The translations under genes were made by a program, and so were the position numbers. Below are positions 22,397-33,751 of a DNA stretch of 64,000 bases, piece by piece (the stretch's first letter is position 1; every line of letters begins with the position of its first letter). The notes under the pieces are model-generated. The model ran no database searches. It saw nothing but the letters and a program-made list of their open reading frames with translations, and was not told the DNA's origin. The stretch is taken from assembly GCF_002994745.2 (NCBI RefSeq), contig NC_037090.1, positions 30,734,501 to 30,798,500 of the forward strand, written 5' to 3'. This stretch comes from Rosa chinensis. Taxonomy: Eukaryota; Streptophyta; Magnoliopsida; Rosales; Rosaceae.

Positions 22397-25300
22397 ATGC
22401 AAAGCACAAGAACACCAATGCCTGTGGTAAGAACTCGTCCTGTTGATCTCATTTCTCCGTTTTGATACGCGATTTCTTTGATTTCTTCGTTTTGATGCGC
22501 GATTTCTTTGATTTCTTCGTTTTGATGCCCGATTTCTTCGTTTTGATGCGCGATTTGTTTGATTCTTACTATTCTATTATTGTAGATGGATCCTCGTCGC
22601 CTTGATCTTCTAGCAGATATGGCGGCTAAGCCAAAGCATGACCGTCGCTCGCGCTGTGTCTCCGCCTCGGTCAGGTCTTCAGGCCTCTGCACCTCGGTCA
22701 GATCTTCAGGACTCGCCGCCTCTGTCAGGTCTTCACGCGCCTCAGGATCACGCGACTCAGGATCACGCGCCTCACTGCCATCTGGATCACGGGACTCACG
22801 CGCCTCACTGCCATCTGGATCACGTGACTCACGCGCCTCACTGCCATCTGGATCACGGGACTCACGCGCCTCACTGCCATCTGGATCACGTGACTCACGC
22901 GCCTCACTGCCATCTGGATCACGCACCTCGGGATCGGCATCACGCGCCTCTGGGTCTGGATCACGCGCCTCTTCTTCACGCGCCATCCCTCTGACTAAGG
23001 CTGCGGACCAAACTTTTGTTGAGGTAAGATTAATAAGTGTTTTGTTTCAGATATTAGCGAGATGAATTGTTGTTGGCAATTATCTATGATATAGAATGAA
23101 TCCGTAGTTTTTCGATATCATCAATATGTAATTCATCCCATTGGATTTTCAATTATGTATGATATAGAATGAATCCGTAGTTCTCGATATCACCAATTAT
23201 GTATGATAGAATGAATCCGTAGTTTTCGATATCATCAATATGTAATTCATCCCATTGGAGTTTCAATATCCTAATGTTATGCCTCTTTAATTTTAGTGAT
23301 CTTATTATTGTCAGGTATCTGGATCACGCGCCTCAGGATCTGGATCAGCCATCTCTCCGATTAAGGCTGCGGGCCAAACTGTTCTTGAGGTAAGATTAAT
23401 ACGTGTTTTGTTTCAGATATTAGCGAGATGAATTGTTGTTGGTAATTTTGTATGATATAGAATGAATCCGTAGTTTTTCGATATCATCACTATGTAATTC
23501 ATCCCATTGGATTTTCAATTATGTATGATATAGAATGAATCCATAGTTTTCGATATCACCAATTATGTATGATAGAATGAATCCGTAGTATTCGATATCA
23601 TCAATATGTAATTCATCCCATTGGAGTTTCAATATCCGAATGTTATGCCTCTTTAATTTTAGTGATCTTATTATTGTCAGGTATCTGGATCACGCGCCTC
23701 AGGATCTGGATCACGCGCCTCTTCTTCACGCGCCATCTCTCCGATTAAGGCTGCGGGCCAAACTGTTCTTGAGGTAAGATTAATACGTGTTTTGTTTCAG
23801 ATATTAGCGAGATGAATTGTTGTTGGCAATTTTGTATGATACAGAATGAATCCGTAGTTTTTCGATATCATCACTATGTAATTCATCCCATTGGATTTTC
23901 AATTATGTATGATATAGAATGAATCCATAGTTTTCGATATCACCAATTATGTATGATAGAATGAATCCGTAGTATTCGATATCATCAATATGTAATTCAT
24001 CGCATTGGATTTTCAATATCCTAATGTTATGCCTCTTTAATTTTAGTGATCTTATTATTGTATTGTCAGGTTGAGGTTGCCGCTCCTCCGGTTGCCGCTC
24101 CGGTTGCCGCTCCTCCGGTTGCCGCTCCGGTTGCCGCCCCTCCGGTTGCCGCTCCGGTTGCCGCCCCTCCGGTTGCCGCGCCTCCGGTTGCCGCCCCTCT
24201 GGTTGCCGCGGTTGCCGCCCCTCCGGCCGCATATGATCCTCTCGCTCTCTCACTAGAGACAACTGGGGTAAGTTTCACATTAATCTTTTTTTTTTTTTAA
24301 GTTGTTTTTGTTTGATATATATATAAGAAATTCACTAAATTAACACGTGTCTTTTGTCTTAAAGCTTCCACTTCAGATTGCACTGTCCCGGGGGCACTTT
24401 TTTTCACAGCTGGTTGTCGCTGAAGATTTCCGGCTGTCATTTCTGAGCATACAGCAGATGAAGACCATCGTATTTTACTACAGCCATATCTTGAGGATAG
24501 AGGTATTTATCTAAACACTTATATTCATCAATTGATTAGGTTTTGTTGGTTAAATAATTTCAAAATTATAGGAGTTTAGAGTTTGGTTTTCTGTTTTTGG
24601 TTTATTTCTGCATGTTTGTGTCGCGCTTGACATTAAGGTCCAAAAGATTAACTTTTGATGCTTAATGTATTACTTATGGAACATGGATAGACATCTAAGC
24701 TGTGACTAGCCCTAGGCTTGTAGTTTTTAATTTTCAGCTGTCTGTGGATTGTTGTATAGCCTGTTCTCTGACTAGAAGGCAGACCAGTTGTTCTAAAACT
24801 ATAGTTCTTTTATATGATGGTTATTTCTTTGATTTTCATATTACATTTCTTGAGGATAACCGCCTCCTTGAGTTGGTAAAGTGTAAATGGTTAAAAATAG
24901 TCTCCTGATGATCAAAATTTAATTCCCCAGTGTCCGACCTAGATTTTCTCCTCCTACCCTTAGGAGTACTAGTCTTCGCTCTACTGCTTGTTGGAGTCGC
25001 AGATTTATTATCCTTCACATCTTGACTGCAGCAACCTGCCACAGCATCATCTGTCCCTAGTGATTTATTCTTTTGAGCTCCATCGTGATCAGCATCTCTG
25101 ATACTGGTCTCTGCTTGGTTAGGTTGTTTTCTCATAGCTCGAGGCACAGCCAGACCTGCTTTCACACAATGGCGAGTGTTTTAAAACCATTTGCTTACCT
25201 GCTTAGCCATGACTCCAAATTCTTGGGCCAGTCTTGCCTCCGTACTTAGGTCTGGGTATTGATTCTCCTTGAAGGAGGTATAGAGTTACTGAGTTACAGC

Positions 25301-26379
25301 TTCCCTGAGTCATCTATATGTTGATGTTCTAGCTCGCTCATGAGAGCTTTTAAGCGATTCATTTGGTGCACTGCCGTTCTCTTTAGCACGTGACTTTCGT
25401 CAAGGTGTTCTTCTAGGAGTATGCTTATTCTTATCGGGATCATTTTTTATATCTTTGGTGGTTACTTCATTCTTCATGGGTGGGGGTTTTTCTTTTAGTG
25501 ACCTGGGAGAGACGTGTCCAGTGCCTTTCTTTTCCCTGGTGCAGCAGTTTCATTATTATCTTCATTGTCACTGCTGTTCTCTTTCTTTTGTAGTCCAGCC
25601 TATCTATGTGCCTTTTCCCAGAAACAGCTGTTGAACCATCTTGGCCAGGATCTGACTAATAAAGATGATAGCTTGTCTTTTATAGAATGCCTCTTCTGCC
25701 CACGTTTAGAATTTTTTTCACCAGAGCCTCTAAGAAGCTTACTTCCAACAAAGATGGCTGTGGCCCTTCACCATTTTCAAAAGAATTACCATTCTCATCA
25801 AGTACAGCTGCGAGATCCTTAGAGTCAGATGTAAAATCAGAGCTTGAACTGTCCTGCTTAAGATCCTCTGTTGTATCATATGACATTGATTATTATTATT
25901 ATTTTTTTATCAGTTTTGAGTCTTGGTATTCAATTTTTCATTGCTTTTGTTTTGAATGTCACTTTGTATAGGAACAACTGTTTCAGTTTATGCTCTATTC
26001 CTTGGATTGTTTTTGAATGATCAAAGATTAAATACTGTTTGTCTCTTATCCAAGTACTAAGTCTTTCCTTGTTTGATGGTTTCAATGTCAGGGTTATGAT
26101 TGGAAGAGCCACGCTGTGCTGTCTTCCTTTGTGAGCTGTAGGATGATGCCGAGGATGACGATACAGCAGGAACTTGAGGCTGCACGGAATCGGGTGAGGT
26201 TTGATCAAGGGGAGAGATGCAGGGGGACATATGCAGGCCTTTTTCTGACATTGCTGAGGACAGTCGCCCAATTGTGGGTTGAGTTGGAGGCACAGCATTT
26301 CAGTTTGTCGAGGGTGCTGTCTATCAAGAAGGAGAGTTTGAAGATGTACTGCCAAATATTTGACGCGAGTCTCCTTTAG
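22397..26379 (+). CDS. Unknown low-complexity protein encoded by seven phase-0 exons with duplicated exon modules (about 419 aa)
   Basis: Inferred exons: 22397-22426, 22586-23023, 23315-23389, 23681-23773, 24070-24267, 24365-24502 and 26092-26379 (stop TAG). All junctions are GT-AG, all introns are phase 0, and the joined frame stays open. Exon 2 encodes an Arg/Ser-rich region with tandem SGSRDSRASLP (33-bp units). Exons 3 and 4 are near-copies of each other (VSGSRASGSGS to SPIKAAGQTVLE), as is the end of exon 2. Exon 5 encodes VAAPPVAAPVAAP repeats. Exons 6 and 7 are non-repetitive, Leu/Phe-rich and basic (about 140 residues). Introns 2-4 are also near-copies, so whole exon-intron modules (366-389 bp) were tandemly duplicated. 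No known domain or signal peptide is seen. Exon 7 is the least certain, because intron 6 is 1.6 kb and holds an antisense pseudogene. It could be a fast-evolving or young gene, and expression is unproven. Confidence 0.5.
22775..22925 (+). repeat. 33-bp coding minisatellite with 66-bp higher-order pattern
   Basis: Four to five 33-bp units (CTGCCATCTGGATCACG, then GACTCACGCGCCTCA) alternate between ATCACGGGACTC and ATCACGTGACTC, so the expansion went through a two-unit step. Because the unit is a multiple of 3, several frames on both strands stay open; only the SGSRDSRASLP frame continues into the flanking exons. Confidence 0.9.
24860..25890 (-). pseudogene. Decayed HAT3.1/PRHA-type homeodomain gene fragment
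   Basis: On the minus strand, 25170-25285 reads LYTSFKENQYPD, then LAQEFGV, then QVSKWF followed by a stop and NTRH. This matches the divergent homeodomain of plant PHD-finger homeodomain proteins (HAT3.1/PRHA), where helix 3 has a QVNKWFxNxR core. Upstream on the minus strand, 25680-25886 encodes an acidic SSDFTSDSKDLAAVLD segment, which also occurs in that family. Downstream, 24860-25165 is Ser/Lys-rich with TPKGRRRKSR. Frames differ between the pieces and several stops lie just before the homeodomain, so it is a pseudogene. It lies antisense inside intron 6 of the repeat-rich gene model. The family is recognised from memory. Confidence 0.55.
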
Positions 26380-26399
26380 GATGGTTGACCACCTAGCAA

Positions 26400-27540
26400 A
26401 ATATTTCTCGGAGTAGACATTGCATGAGGTTCTCCTAGCAACATAAAGAGAAAAGAAACATAAGGTTCAATGTGTATGTGAGGATACTGGCATGGAGAAA
26501 GCTATGGACAACTCTCAGTAGAGCAAACCGAAGTGGATAATTACTCAAACCACGAGAAACCTGACATTAATTAAAACAGCTCTTACTTATTGCTATGAAC
26601 CTCAATCAGCACTTATTTTGTTGGAGCGCCAAAAGCTTAATATTTTAATATCCTGCGGTTAGCAAAACTTACAAAGTGGCAGTCTGATTTCTGAGCAGCA
26701 ATTAGTGGTGCGGCAATCCCAAAACTTAAAGAGACAAACCTTCTATAGGTGCATTTTCCGGAATTGCAGGTTGTACACCTTCTATAGCGAGTCAGTGACA
26801 AACAAGTCCAGTATCAAGTGGTGCTTTTGGTAAAGGAGCTTCAGATCACCTAAATCAAACAAAATATCGAGCATTTACTATAGAACGTACCAAACCAAGT
26901 AGAAAGTGCTATTAGTTTACTCACTAGTTCTTGCATCTTCAAAATCCACATCCTTGTCATCGATGTAAGACAAATCCCTATGTCCAACTGCTTTTTTGAA
27001 ACGCAAGGGGCCTCCAGACACAAAACCATTTAGTGGTTGGTGAAAGAAATTTAGTGGTTGGTGAAAGAAAAAAAAAAAAGAGATTAAAGAGAAATTACAT
27101 AAGATGAATGCAGTGGCCTATGCAAAAGACCCTTGATAGATATAAGATGCAAAGCATCGCCAGTGAGCTGGTTCTAGTTGAGACCCTAAAGTGAACACAA
27201 CGTACCTACACAAACATGCTTGCACAAAGCTCTAATTTCTTCAACCAAACGACATTTTGGACCAAAAACATCTAATCTAACTTCATTTGACAAGATTGCA
27301 TTTTCATTTCGTAGATAAGTAAGTAGGTGTTCTCCTTGGAATAATATGGGAAAACAAACACTGATTCAAGTAAATGAAGTCCAGATTCAAAACTCAAACG
27401 GTCTATTTCCTCTAAAGTGAGAAACTTGTGAATTTACTTTAATTTCATAAAATCTGGACTCTCTGTCTAATCTAAGGGTCATAAAATCGACACATCAATC
27501 TTCCACCAATTTTTTGTTTTTCATCCATACCTGAAAAAAA
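26400..27540. other. No gene recognised
   Basis: AT-rich non-coding DNA with a short direct duplication (TTTAGTGGTTGGTGAAAGAAA near 27.03-27.07 kb). No element boundaries seen. Confidence 0.4.
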
Positions 27541-27828
27541 ACAATCTGGGAAAGAGTTTGGGATTTCTTGTCTCTGCGTCAAGTTGTTTTAATGTGCAGG
27601 GGTCCCTTCTTCATTTTAACTTTGACCTGATTCGATTTATTCAAACACGTAATTTTCAGATTATGGGAAATTCAGACTCAAAGATTGTAGCAGAACTTCG
27701 ATATCAGCAGTTTGATTCTTTTGTTTTTGACTAGTTGGACAGGCTTATAGTGGAGTTTGATAGATGCACGTAAGGTGTTCGATGAATTGACAAGCTTAAT
27801 TTTTGCATTGAAATTAAATTTGGTGTAG

Positions 27829-28240
27829 GTGAACATGGAGTATGGTCTTGACCATTCTATAGGGGAAGCTGAAGCTCTAATGCAAGCTGCACAAGAAGTG
27901 GCTGAGGGGAAGCAATTGAAAGTTTCATCATATAATGGTAATAGAATCATTTCCAGACTGATTCATTTTGGATGCTATAAGAAACTCAAGTGCTCAAGCC
28001 TTCTATCCCGTGGTCTATAGAAAGTCTGAAACTCAATTTATGGCAAATTAAGGGCTTTCTTTACCCTGAAGAAGACAGAGAAAACGAAGACTGAACTGAT
28101 TGGCGGGGCTGATGTCTACATGACTGTTTTTCTCCAACACCGTGTCAATGGACAAGTTCTCATCAAAGCTGCAAGAAGCGTTGTGGAGTCTCATAAATCC
28201 AAGAGTGGCACCATTTCAGAAGCAGCTCCAGTTATTTAGT
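27829..28240 (+). pseudogene. Unrecognised gene fragment, frame-broken
   Basis: 27829-27945 reads MEYGLDHSIGEAEALMQ, then AAQEVAEGKQLKVSS. After a gap, 28048-28240 in another frame reads [26 protein letters not shown] and [19 protein letters not shown], ending SEAAPVI at a TAG. The composition looks like real protein, but the frame changes and stops separate the pieces. I do not recognise the family. It may be a decayed gene or exons with unresolved splice sites. Confidence 0.35.
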
Positions 28241-28897
28241 GCAGCTGCTCTTTCATTGCCTATTATAGGTTATCTTTAGCTATGAATTATACGAGACAAA
28301 AGTAGCTGATTGCCTGCAGTTGCAGTTTGAAGTCCAAACATGGGAAATCTGAACGTTCAGCCCTCTGTTTAGTTTTTGTTTTATTCTTTTTCTGTCAAAT
28401 TCTTGTTCAGCTGGATTAGGCAGTCTGACGTCCCCTTTAGCTTTAGTTAGTGTCTAGCATTTCCTTTTCGAAATTGATTCTCACAAGCATTGAGCATTGG
28501 CAATCCTTTGTTCTTCATAGAAAATGAGCAATTGCCTAAGTCCATCGTAGAAGTCTAGCTTACACTGCTCCAGATTGTTGTTCACTACATCAATCCATAA
28601 ACGGGATATAATGAAATGTTAAAACTGAAAGGCATGCCTTGACATCAAATGAAATTTCTGAATTTAATACTCTTTCAAACTTCAATACCGCACATAAACA
28701 AACTTGAGTGCAACAATACTTCCTCTAGATTCATGAAACTTTTTATTCTAAAAAAAAAAAAAAATCATGAAACTTTTAATAGCAACCACCACACAAATAT
28801 ATAATGACCAATTTGATTGATTTTTTACAGCAGAAAATGGAAGACAATGGCAATCACAACATACTAAAAGTAATAAAGAACTAACTACGTCAGTCAT

Positions 28898-29170
28898 TGT
28901 TGGGGCTCTGACCCAATATGCAACTTACCTTTTTACTGTTTTTCATTTGTTATATTGCAGTAAGTTCTCAGGTTAATTTGTTGTGAGTCAGCAGTAGCTG
29001 GATCCTTATCTGAAAATGGACAGCTGTCCATTTTCTTTTCTTTCTAGTTTCTAGCTATATGTACTGGGCTGAGGCTCTCTTGAAATCATCGATGAATACA
29101 ACAACTTACTTTTCATTCCTCTGCAATTACTCTTTTTCTTATTTTCCTATCACTTTGGGGTCCAGACCCA
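28898..29170 (+). mobile_element. 5' LTR of a Ty3/Gypsy element
   Basis: Begins TGTTGGGGCTCTGACCCA and ends GGGGTCCAGACCCA, giving TG...CA-type ends. A perfect initiator-Met primer-binding site, TGGTATCAGAGC, follows at 29178-29189, then the gag ATG at 29199. No matching 3' LTR is in the window. Confidence 0.6.
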
Positions 29171-29198
29171 TATTATTTGGTATCAGAGCTTCACGCTC

Positions 29199-31360
29199 AT
29201 GGGACCGTCGCGTAAGGGTGGCACCAATCCTCAGTCGTCGAAGGAACTTTCGGCTGCTGAGATGGATTATTTGGCACAACAAGCGGTGGTTGAGGCTCAA
29301 CTTCAGGCGGTGCACGACTCGGTTGATGAAATTCGGGCCGCTCAAGCTTTGATCCGCTCTGAAAATGCTGAGATTCATGCTCAGAATGCAGAATTCCGCT
29401 CTCAGCTACTAGAAGAGCTTCGAGCTCTCAGAACCCGCTCTGACTCTATTCCAGTCTCTCCGAACTTGCTGCCTCCCAGCTCTCTCCCGGCCTCTGATCC
29501 TGCAAATTCGAGGGTTTCATTCTCAGAACCAATTTATCCTCAAGGGTTGGGAGTCTTAAGCATCACTCCAGCGGAAGTCTCTTCAGGTATACTCGTTCCT
29601 TCTGCAGCTCCTGCTATGCCCATTTCTAGTCTTCCTGCTACTACTCATGTTAGATCTGGAGCTAGTAGTACTCGTATACAAAATGGTAAAGTGGTTGCTA
29701 CTGGTGGCAGTCCCGTTGTTGTTAGTGATATGTCATGTAGGGAAAGATTGTTGAATGATGCATTTCAATCTAGAGATAGAGTTGAAGGGTATGATTACGG
29801 TGGATTTCCATATCAATCTCATTATTATCAACATACTGTGGTTCCTAATCATTATACTAATGTGCCAGCTTATAATCCACAATTTGTTCATGGCTTTCCT
29901 ACATCATCTATGCATTATGTCCATGGAAACTCTGTATTTGGGGGTCCCTTACAGCAAGGCCAGTCTAGTCACTCTTCAGCTGTACCTCCATGGCAACTAT
30001 CCTCGAGCACACCCAACTATCAGGAGCAGAATGTTAGGCCTACGTTACCGTTTGCTGTGAATCATTACCTGACATCACAGATGTCTACTCAGTCCATTCC
30101 ATCTTATGCACCACCAACATACTCCACAATTCCATCTTCTTATACTCGCTTCCAGCAACCACAGCTCTACCAAGCACCGCAACCACAGTACCCTTACTGT
30201 CAAAATCAATTTCACGGGGGTCCCTTGCCGCAAGGACCTCAATTTCAAGGTCAGTCTGAGATGGATCCTAATCTTCCAACTATGAGACAAATGAGGTTGG
30301 AGTTTCAAACATTTGGTGATGGTGATCCATTACAATGGCTTAATAAGGCGGAGCAATATTTTGAGTTGTACCAAATTCTGGAGGACAAAAAAGTTTCCAT
30401 TGCAGCTATGCATCTTACTGATGAGGCAGCTGATGTTTGGCACCTGTTTAGACACCAATATCCTGGAAATTGGCGTGGCTTTGCTGATCTCTTAATGTGG
30501 GAATTTGGTTCCCATAACCAAGCTGATTATCAATCTGCCTTAATTAGACTGAATCAAACTGGGTCAGTGAGTGAGTTTAAATTGCAGTTTAACAAGTATG
30601 CAAGAAGAGCTCCAGGTTTTTCAAATGACATTTTGCTCGCCTGTTTCTTGGGAGGACTCAAGGAAGACATTCAGTTGATGTGAGAGCCATGAGACCAACT
30701 TCTTTGTACCAGGCTTATGCGTTGGCCATGATATTTGAAGAAAGACATGCTGGTCATAGAAGTACGAGGTCCTTTTCACAAAGATCTCAATTCTCAAACC
30801 CTACTGTTGCACATAGAATTCCAGTTTTACCTCATTCTACATCAAGGGCTTCCCATACATCAACATTGAGGCCTCCTCCTTCTCAACCTGTGCGATCTAA
30901 TTTGCAAGCTAGTAGTAGCTCAGACAGAAAATGGACTCAAAATGATTACCATGAAAGAAGAGCTAGGGGACTTTGTTTTTTCTGTGATGAATCGTATAAA
31001 GGAGGCCATGTATGTAAACGAACACCTGGTCAAGGACGAACATTGTTGATTGAAGGCATCCCTGAGGAAGAAATAGTTGATTCCCATCCGGACCCTGCTG
31101 AAAGTGATTCCAATGAAATACGTGGAGACGGTATGAATGAGGAGACAGCCACCTTACATGTGATCAACTGTGTTGATAACCCAATGACTATGCAACTCAA
31201 GGGGATTTTTAACAAAAAGGAAGTCTATCTTCTCATTGATAGGGGGGCTACTCATTCATTTATCCACCCAAGTTTGTTGCAAGAAGGTAATATCACGGTT
31301 GATTATAGTAGTTCTTTGCAAGTTGTGGTTGCTTATGGATCAAAGGTACAATCAGCCAGA
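29199..31360 (+). pseudogene. Ty3/Gypsy gag and start of protease, truncated
   Basis: The gag ORF (29199-30682) has a coiled-coil-like N-terminus (about residues 20-75), a long Gln/Pro/Tyr-rich middle, and the conserved retrotransposon gag region (GDGDPLQWLNKAEQYFELYQ to FLGGLKEDIQL, about 375-490). A one-base loss near 30678 shifts the frame. The next frame continues with RAMRPTSLYQAYALA, a CFFC...GHVC zinc-knuckle-like segment (about 30.98-31.02 kb), and an aspartic protease motif LIDRGATHSFI in which the usual Ser of DSG is Arg. The element breaks off near 31360, where a different sequence begins. RT, RNase H, integrase and the 3' LTR are absent. Confidence 0.8.
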
Positions 31361-32144
31361 AAGTGCTAGGGTCCCTATCATAGCACTCAATGAATCAGAC
31401 TGGCATGAATTCCATAGTCTGAGAGGAAGGCATAATCCAGAAGACCTAGTTCCTCCAACTCTCTTTATTGTTTCAGGACCTTATGTTGGAAGATACTTAG
31501 TCAATGTTCAGAGTGAACATCCTCAAGAACACAAGCTCTGGCTTGTTGAAAATGGTTTTGTCCATAATCTGTGGACTAAAACAAATGATGATCTGAAAGG
31601 TTTGCCACCTATCATTGTCAACACAGTCAAAAACATCAGGAAAAATGACTGCATGCTTCGACTGAAGTTTAGATCCACTCCTCCAGAATGGATCTAGAAG
31701 GCAAACGGTGAGGTTGAGTATATTTCTCCATATCATTATGTGAGAATTATTCAAAGGAAATATCTGCAACCTGCCTGTGTTGGGTATAATGGCCAGCCAA
31801 ACTCAAGCATCCCATGGATGAAGGCCATGACCCTTGAATACATAAAAAAGATCATCTCTGAAGATAGTAACAATACTTTCCTGGCAGTAGGAGAAAAAAC
31901 TATTATCACTGCTTACGATCATCCTGACGTAGTCAGCAGTGACCTGTTCCTATCTCTTACCAGAAAAGAGATAGATTCGACACTGGCATGCTTACAGTGG
32001 GTGGAAAGACTTGAAAGAGACAACCACTACAAGATGTATGTTGATACAGATATCGAAGATAATGCTACAACTGCTCGTATGGCCCAGGCAGATAACGACT
32101 CGTTTGTCCTCGGTCACAATTCAAAAACTGACGAGAACATGTGA
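31360..32144 (+). pseudogene. Endogenous pararetrovirus remnant: transactivator/viroplasmin-like ORF (broken)
   Basis: Past the Gypsy break a frame unlike any LTR-retrotransposon protein opens. It is interrupted by an in-frame TAG at 31695-31697 and runs on in the same frame to TGA at 32142-32144. It contains a VSGPYVGRYL-type segment and a KFRSTPPEW segment that resemble the core of the translational transactivator/inclusion-body protein of plant Caulimoviridae, a family known to leave copies in plant genomes. In those viruses this protein allows translation of a polycistronic RNA and forms the virus factories. The downstream DNA looks like a pararetrovirus promoter, which supports the call. 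The N-terminus is missing. The assignment is from memory of family patterns and needs a profile search. Confidence 0.5.
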
Positions 32145-32482
32145 AACATCAGGTGTAGAAAAACACCGAAAGTACTTTTGGAATTTTCCCAAAAGGCGCT
32201 TTTGCTTTTCAAAAAGCAGGTGAAAAACATTTCACCTAAAAAAATCTGCTTTTCCCACGTCCGACCTCTACCAGCAGGAGCACTCAGGAAAGCAGGAAAT
32301 CACGGAGTCGTTCTGTACATTTTGTAGTTTTGAATTACAATTTGAGTTCCGCTCCCTATATAAGGAGCTTTAGCTTCTCTTAGAAGGCATTCGAAGAAGG
32401 AATCAGTCCTACATTCGACGAAAATAGCCAATCAGTCCTACATTCGAAGAAGGAATCTGTCCTACATTTGAAAATAGCTATA
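32145..32482 (+). promoter_or_regulatory. Pararetrovirus-like intergenic region with TATA box and hairpin
   Basis: After the ORF stop come a perfect stem-loop (AGGTGAAA at 32218-32225, TTTCACCT at 32230-32237), a GC-richer upstream part, and TATATAAG at 32357-32364 in CCCTATATAAGGAGC. A leader follows with AATC.GTCCTACATT.GA in three tandem copies (about 32400-32470). A strong TATA just after a transactivator-like ORF matches the layout of the 35S-type promoter in caulimovirids. It ends abruptly at the Copia fragment at about 32483; no poly(A) signal remains. Confidence 0.45.
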
Positions 32483-32483
32483 T

Positions 32484-33751
32484 CCTTTCAATCCATTTGG
32501 TTCAGGATTTTTAGGATAATAAAATCTTTGATATATTCCACGAGTAGATAAGTAAGTACGGAAAGCATTACTCATATATTCACCACCTTCATCAGTTTGA
32601 AGCAATTTAATTGGATGATTGAATAATTTTTCAACATGGGTACGAAAGGTGATAAATAGATTACACACTTCATGCTTATTTTTCATAGAAAATAACCAAG
32701 AATATCTAGAATAATCATCAACAATTCATTAATAAATAATAATTGAAGCCTTGATTGAATAAACTTGTAGACGACCAAACAACAAAATGGATTTATTCCA
32801 AAGGAAAATGGGAAACAGACTCAGACAAAGCAAATGAAAGTTTTGTACTTTTCCCTAATGGACATGCATGACAAAAGACATTTTGTTTGAACCTAATACA
32901 GGGAAGCTGTACTAGCCAAGACTTTATTCAAAATAGACAACGATGCATGACCAAGATGCGAATGCCAAACTTGAGCGAAAACTCCTGTACCAACAAAAGC
33001 AAATCCACTAGATGGACTCAACCTCGTTTGATGAATTCGCAATGGATAGAGCCCATTTTTCACTCTTCCCTTAGAAAAATGTCCTCTTGGTTGTGAGATC
33101 ATTTACACAAAAAGAATCAAGATATAAGATAAAATAACAATTATTATCAATGATCGATAAACTTGTTGATGGAAAGTAAGTTGGCAAAAGCTTATGGACA
33201 ATGAAGAATATCATGCAAGGGAAAGGTGGATGAATTTGTGTGAAGGAGAGAAGAACCAATGTGTTTAATGGAAAGACTAGAATCATTACCAATACCACCA
33301 AGATTTTCAATACCGTGATATGCCTTAGGAGAAGCAATGTTACCTATATTGGGAGTCACATGAGCATTGACACCACTATCAGCAAGCCAAGTCACACTAT
33401 TAGCCGAAGAAGGGGTAGTATAAGTAGCCATTGCAGTGAGACGAGATGAGGGTACATGCCCTTCAAAGGCCATATTCATGCGATTGTAACAATTAAGAGC
33501 AGAGTGTCCAAGAGGTCCACAAATTTGGCAATGGATGCAATCTCCAGAATGACAAATGGATTGACCTCTGTTGGAAGTTGGAGCTATAGGTGCTGGACCA
33601 AGAATAGAAGAGGATCCACATTGACCAAAACTGTTATTAGTGCCACAAGAACTAGGAAGACCACGACCAGCAAATGAGGACCCATGACCAATAAAACTAT
33701 TACCTTGAGAACCATAAGAGCTCCCGCGACCAATCCCAAAGAGGGAGGAAG
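32484..33751 (-). mobile_element. Old Copia retrotransposon, left fragment (end of gag, protease, part of integrase)
   Basis: Minus-strand pieces in different frames give a CxxC-type zinc knuckle (near 33.5 kb), a protease motif WLADSGVNAHVTPN (about 33.36 kb), pre-integrase HSHLGHASLSILNKVL (about 32.95 kb), and integrase LLQTDEGGEY with FYYPKNPEPNGL (about 32.5-32.6 kb). Stops and frame changes are frequent. The 3' half (RT, RNase H, 3' LTR) is gone, replaced at about 32483 by the pararetrovirus-like piece. The younger Copia is inserted at 33747-33751. Confidence 0.75.

Noticed and set aside
22369..22986. 205-codon minus-strand ORF and other long ORFs over the 33-bp repeats
   Set aside because: A repeat with a unit length divisible by three keeps several frames open. 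Only the plus frame with consistent splice sites extends into non-repeat exons.
25930..26355. 141-codon minus-strand ORF over exon 7 of the repeat-rich gene
   Set aside because: Overlaps a plus-strand frame with consensus splice acceptor and terminal stop; the minus frame shows no domain and starts without support.
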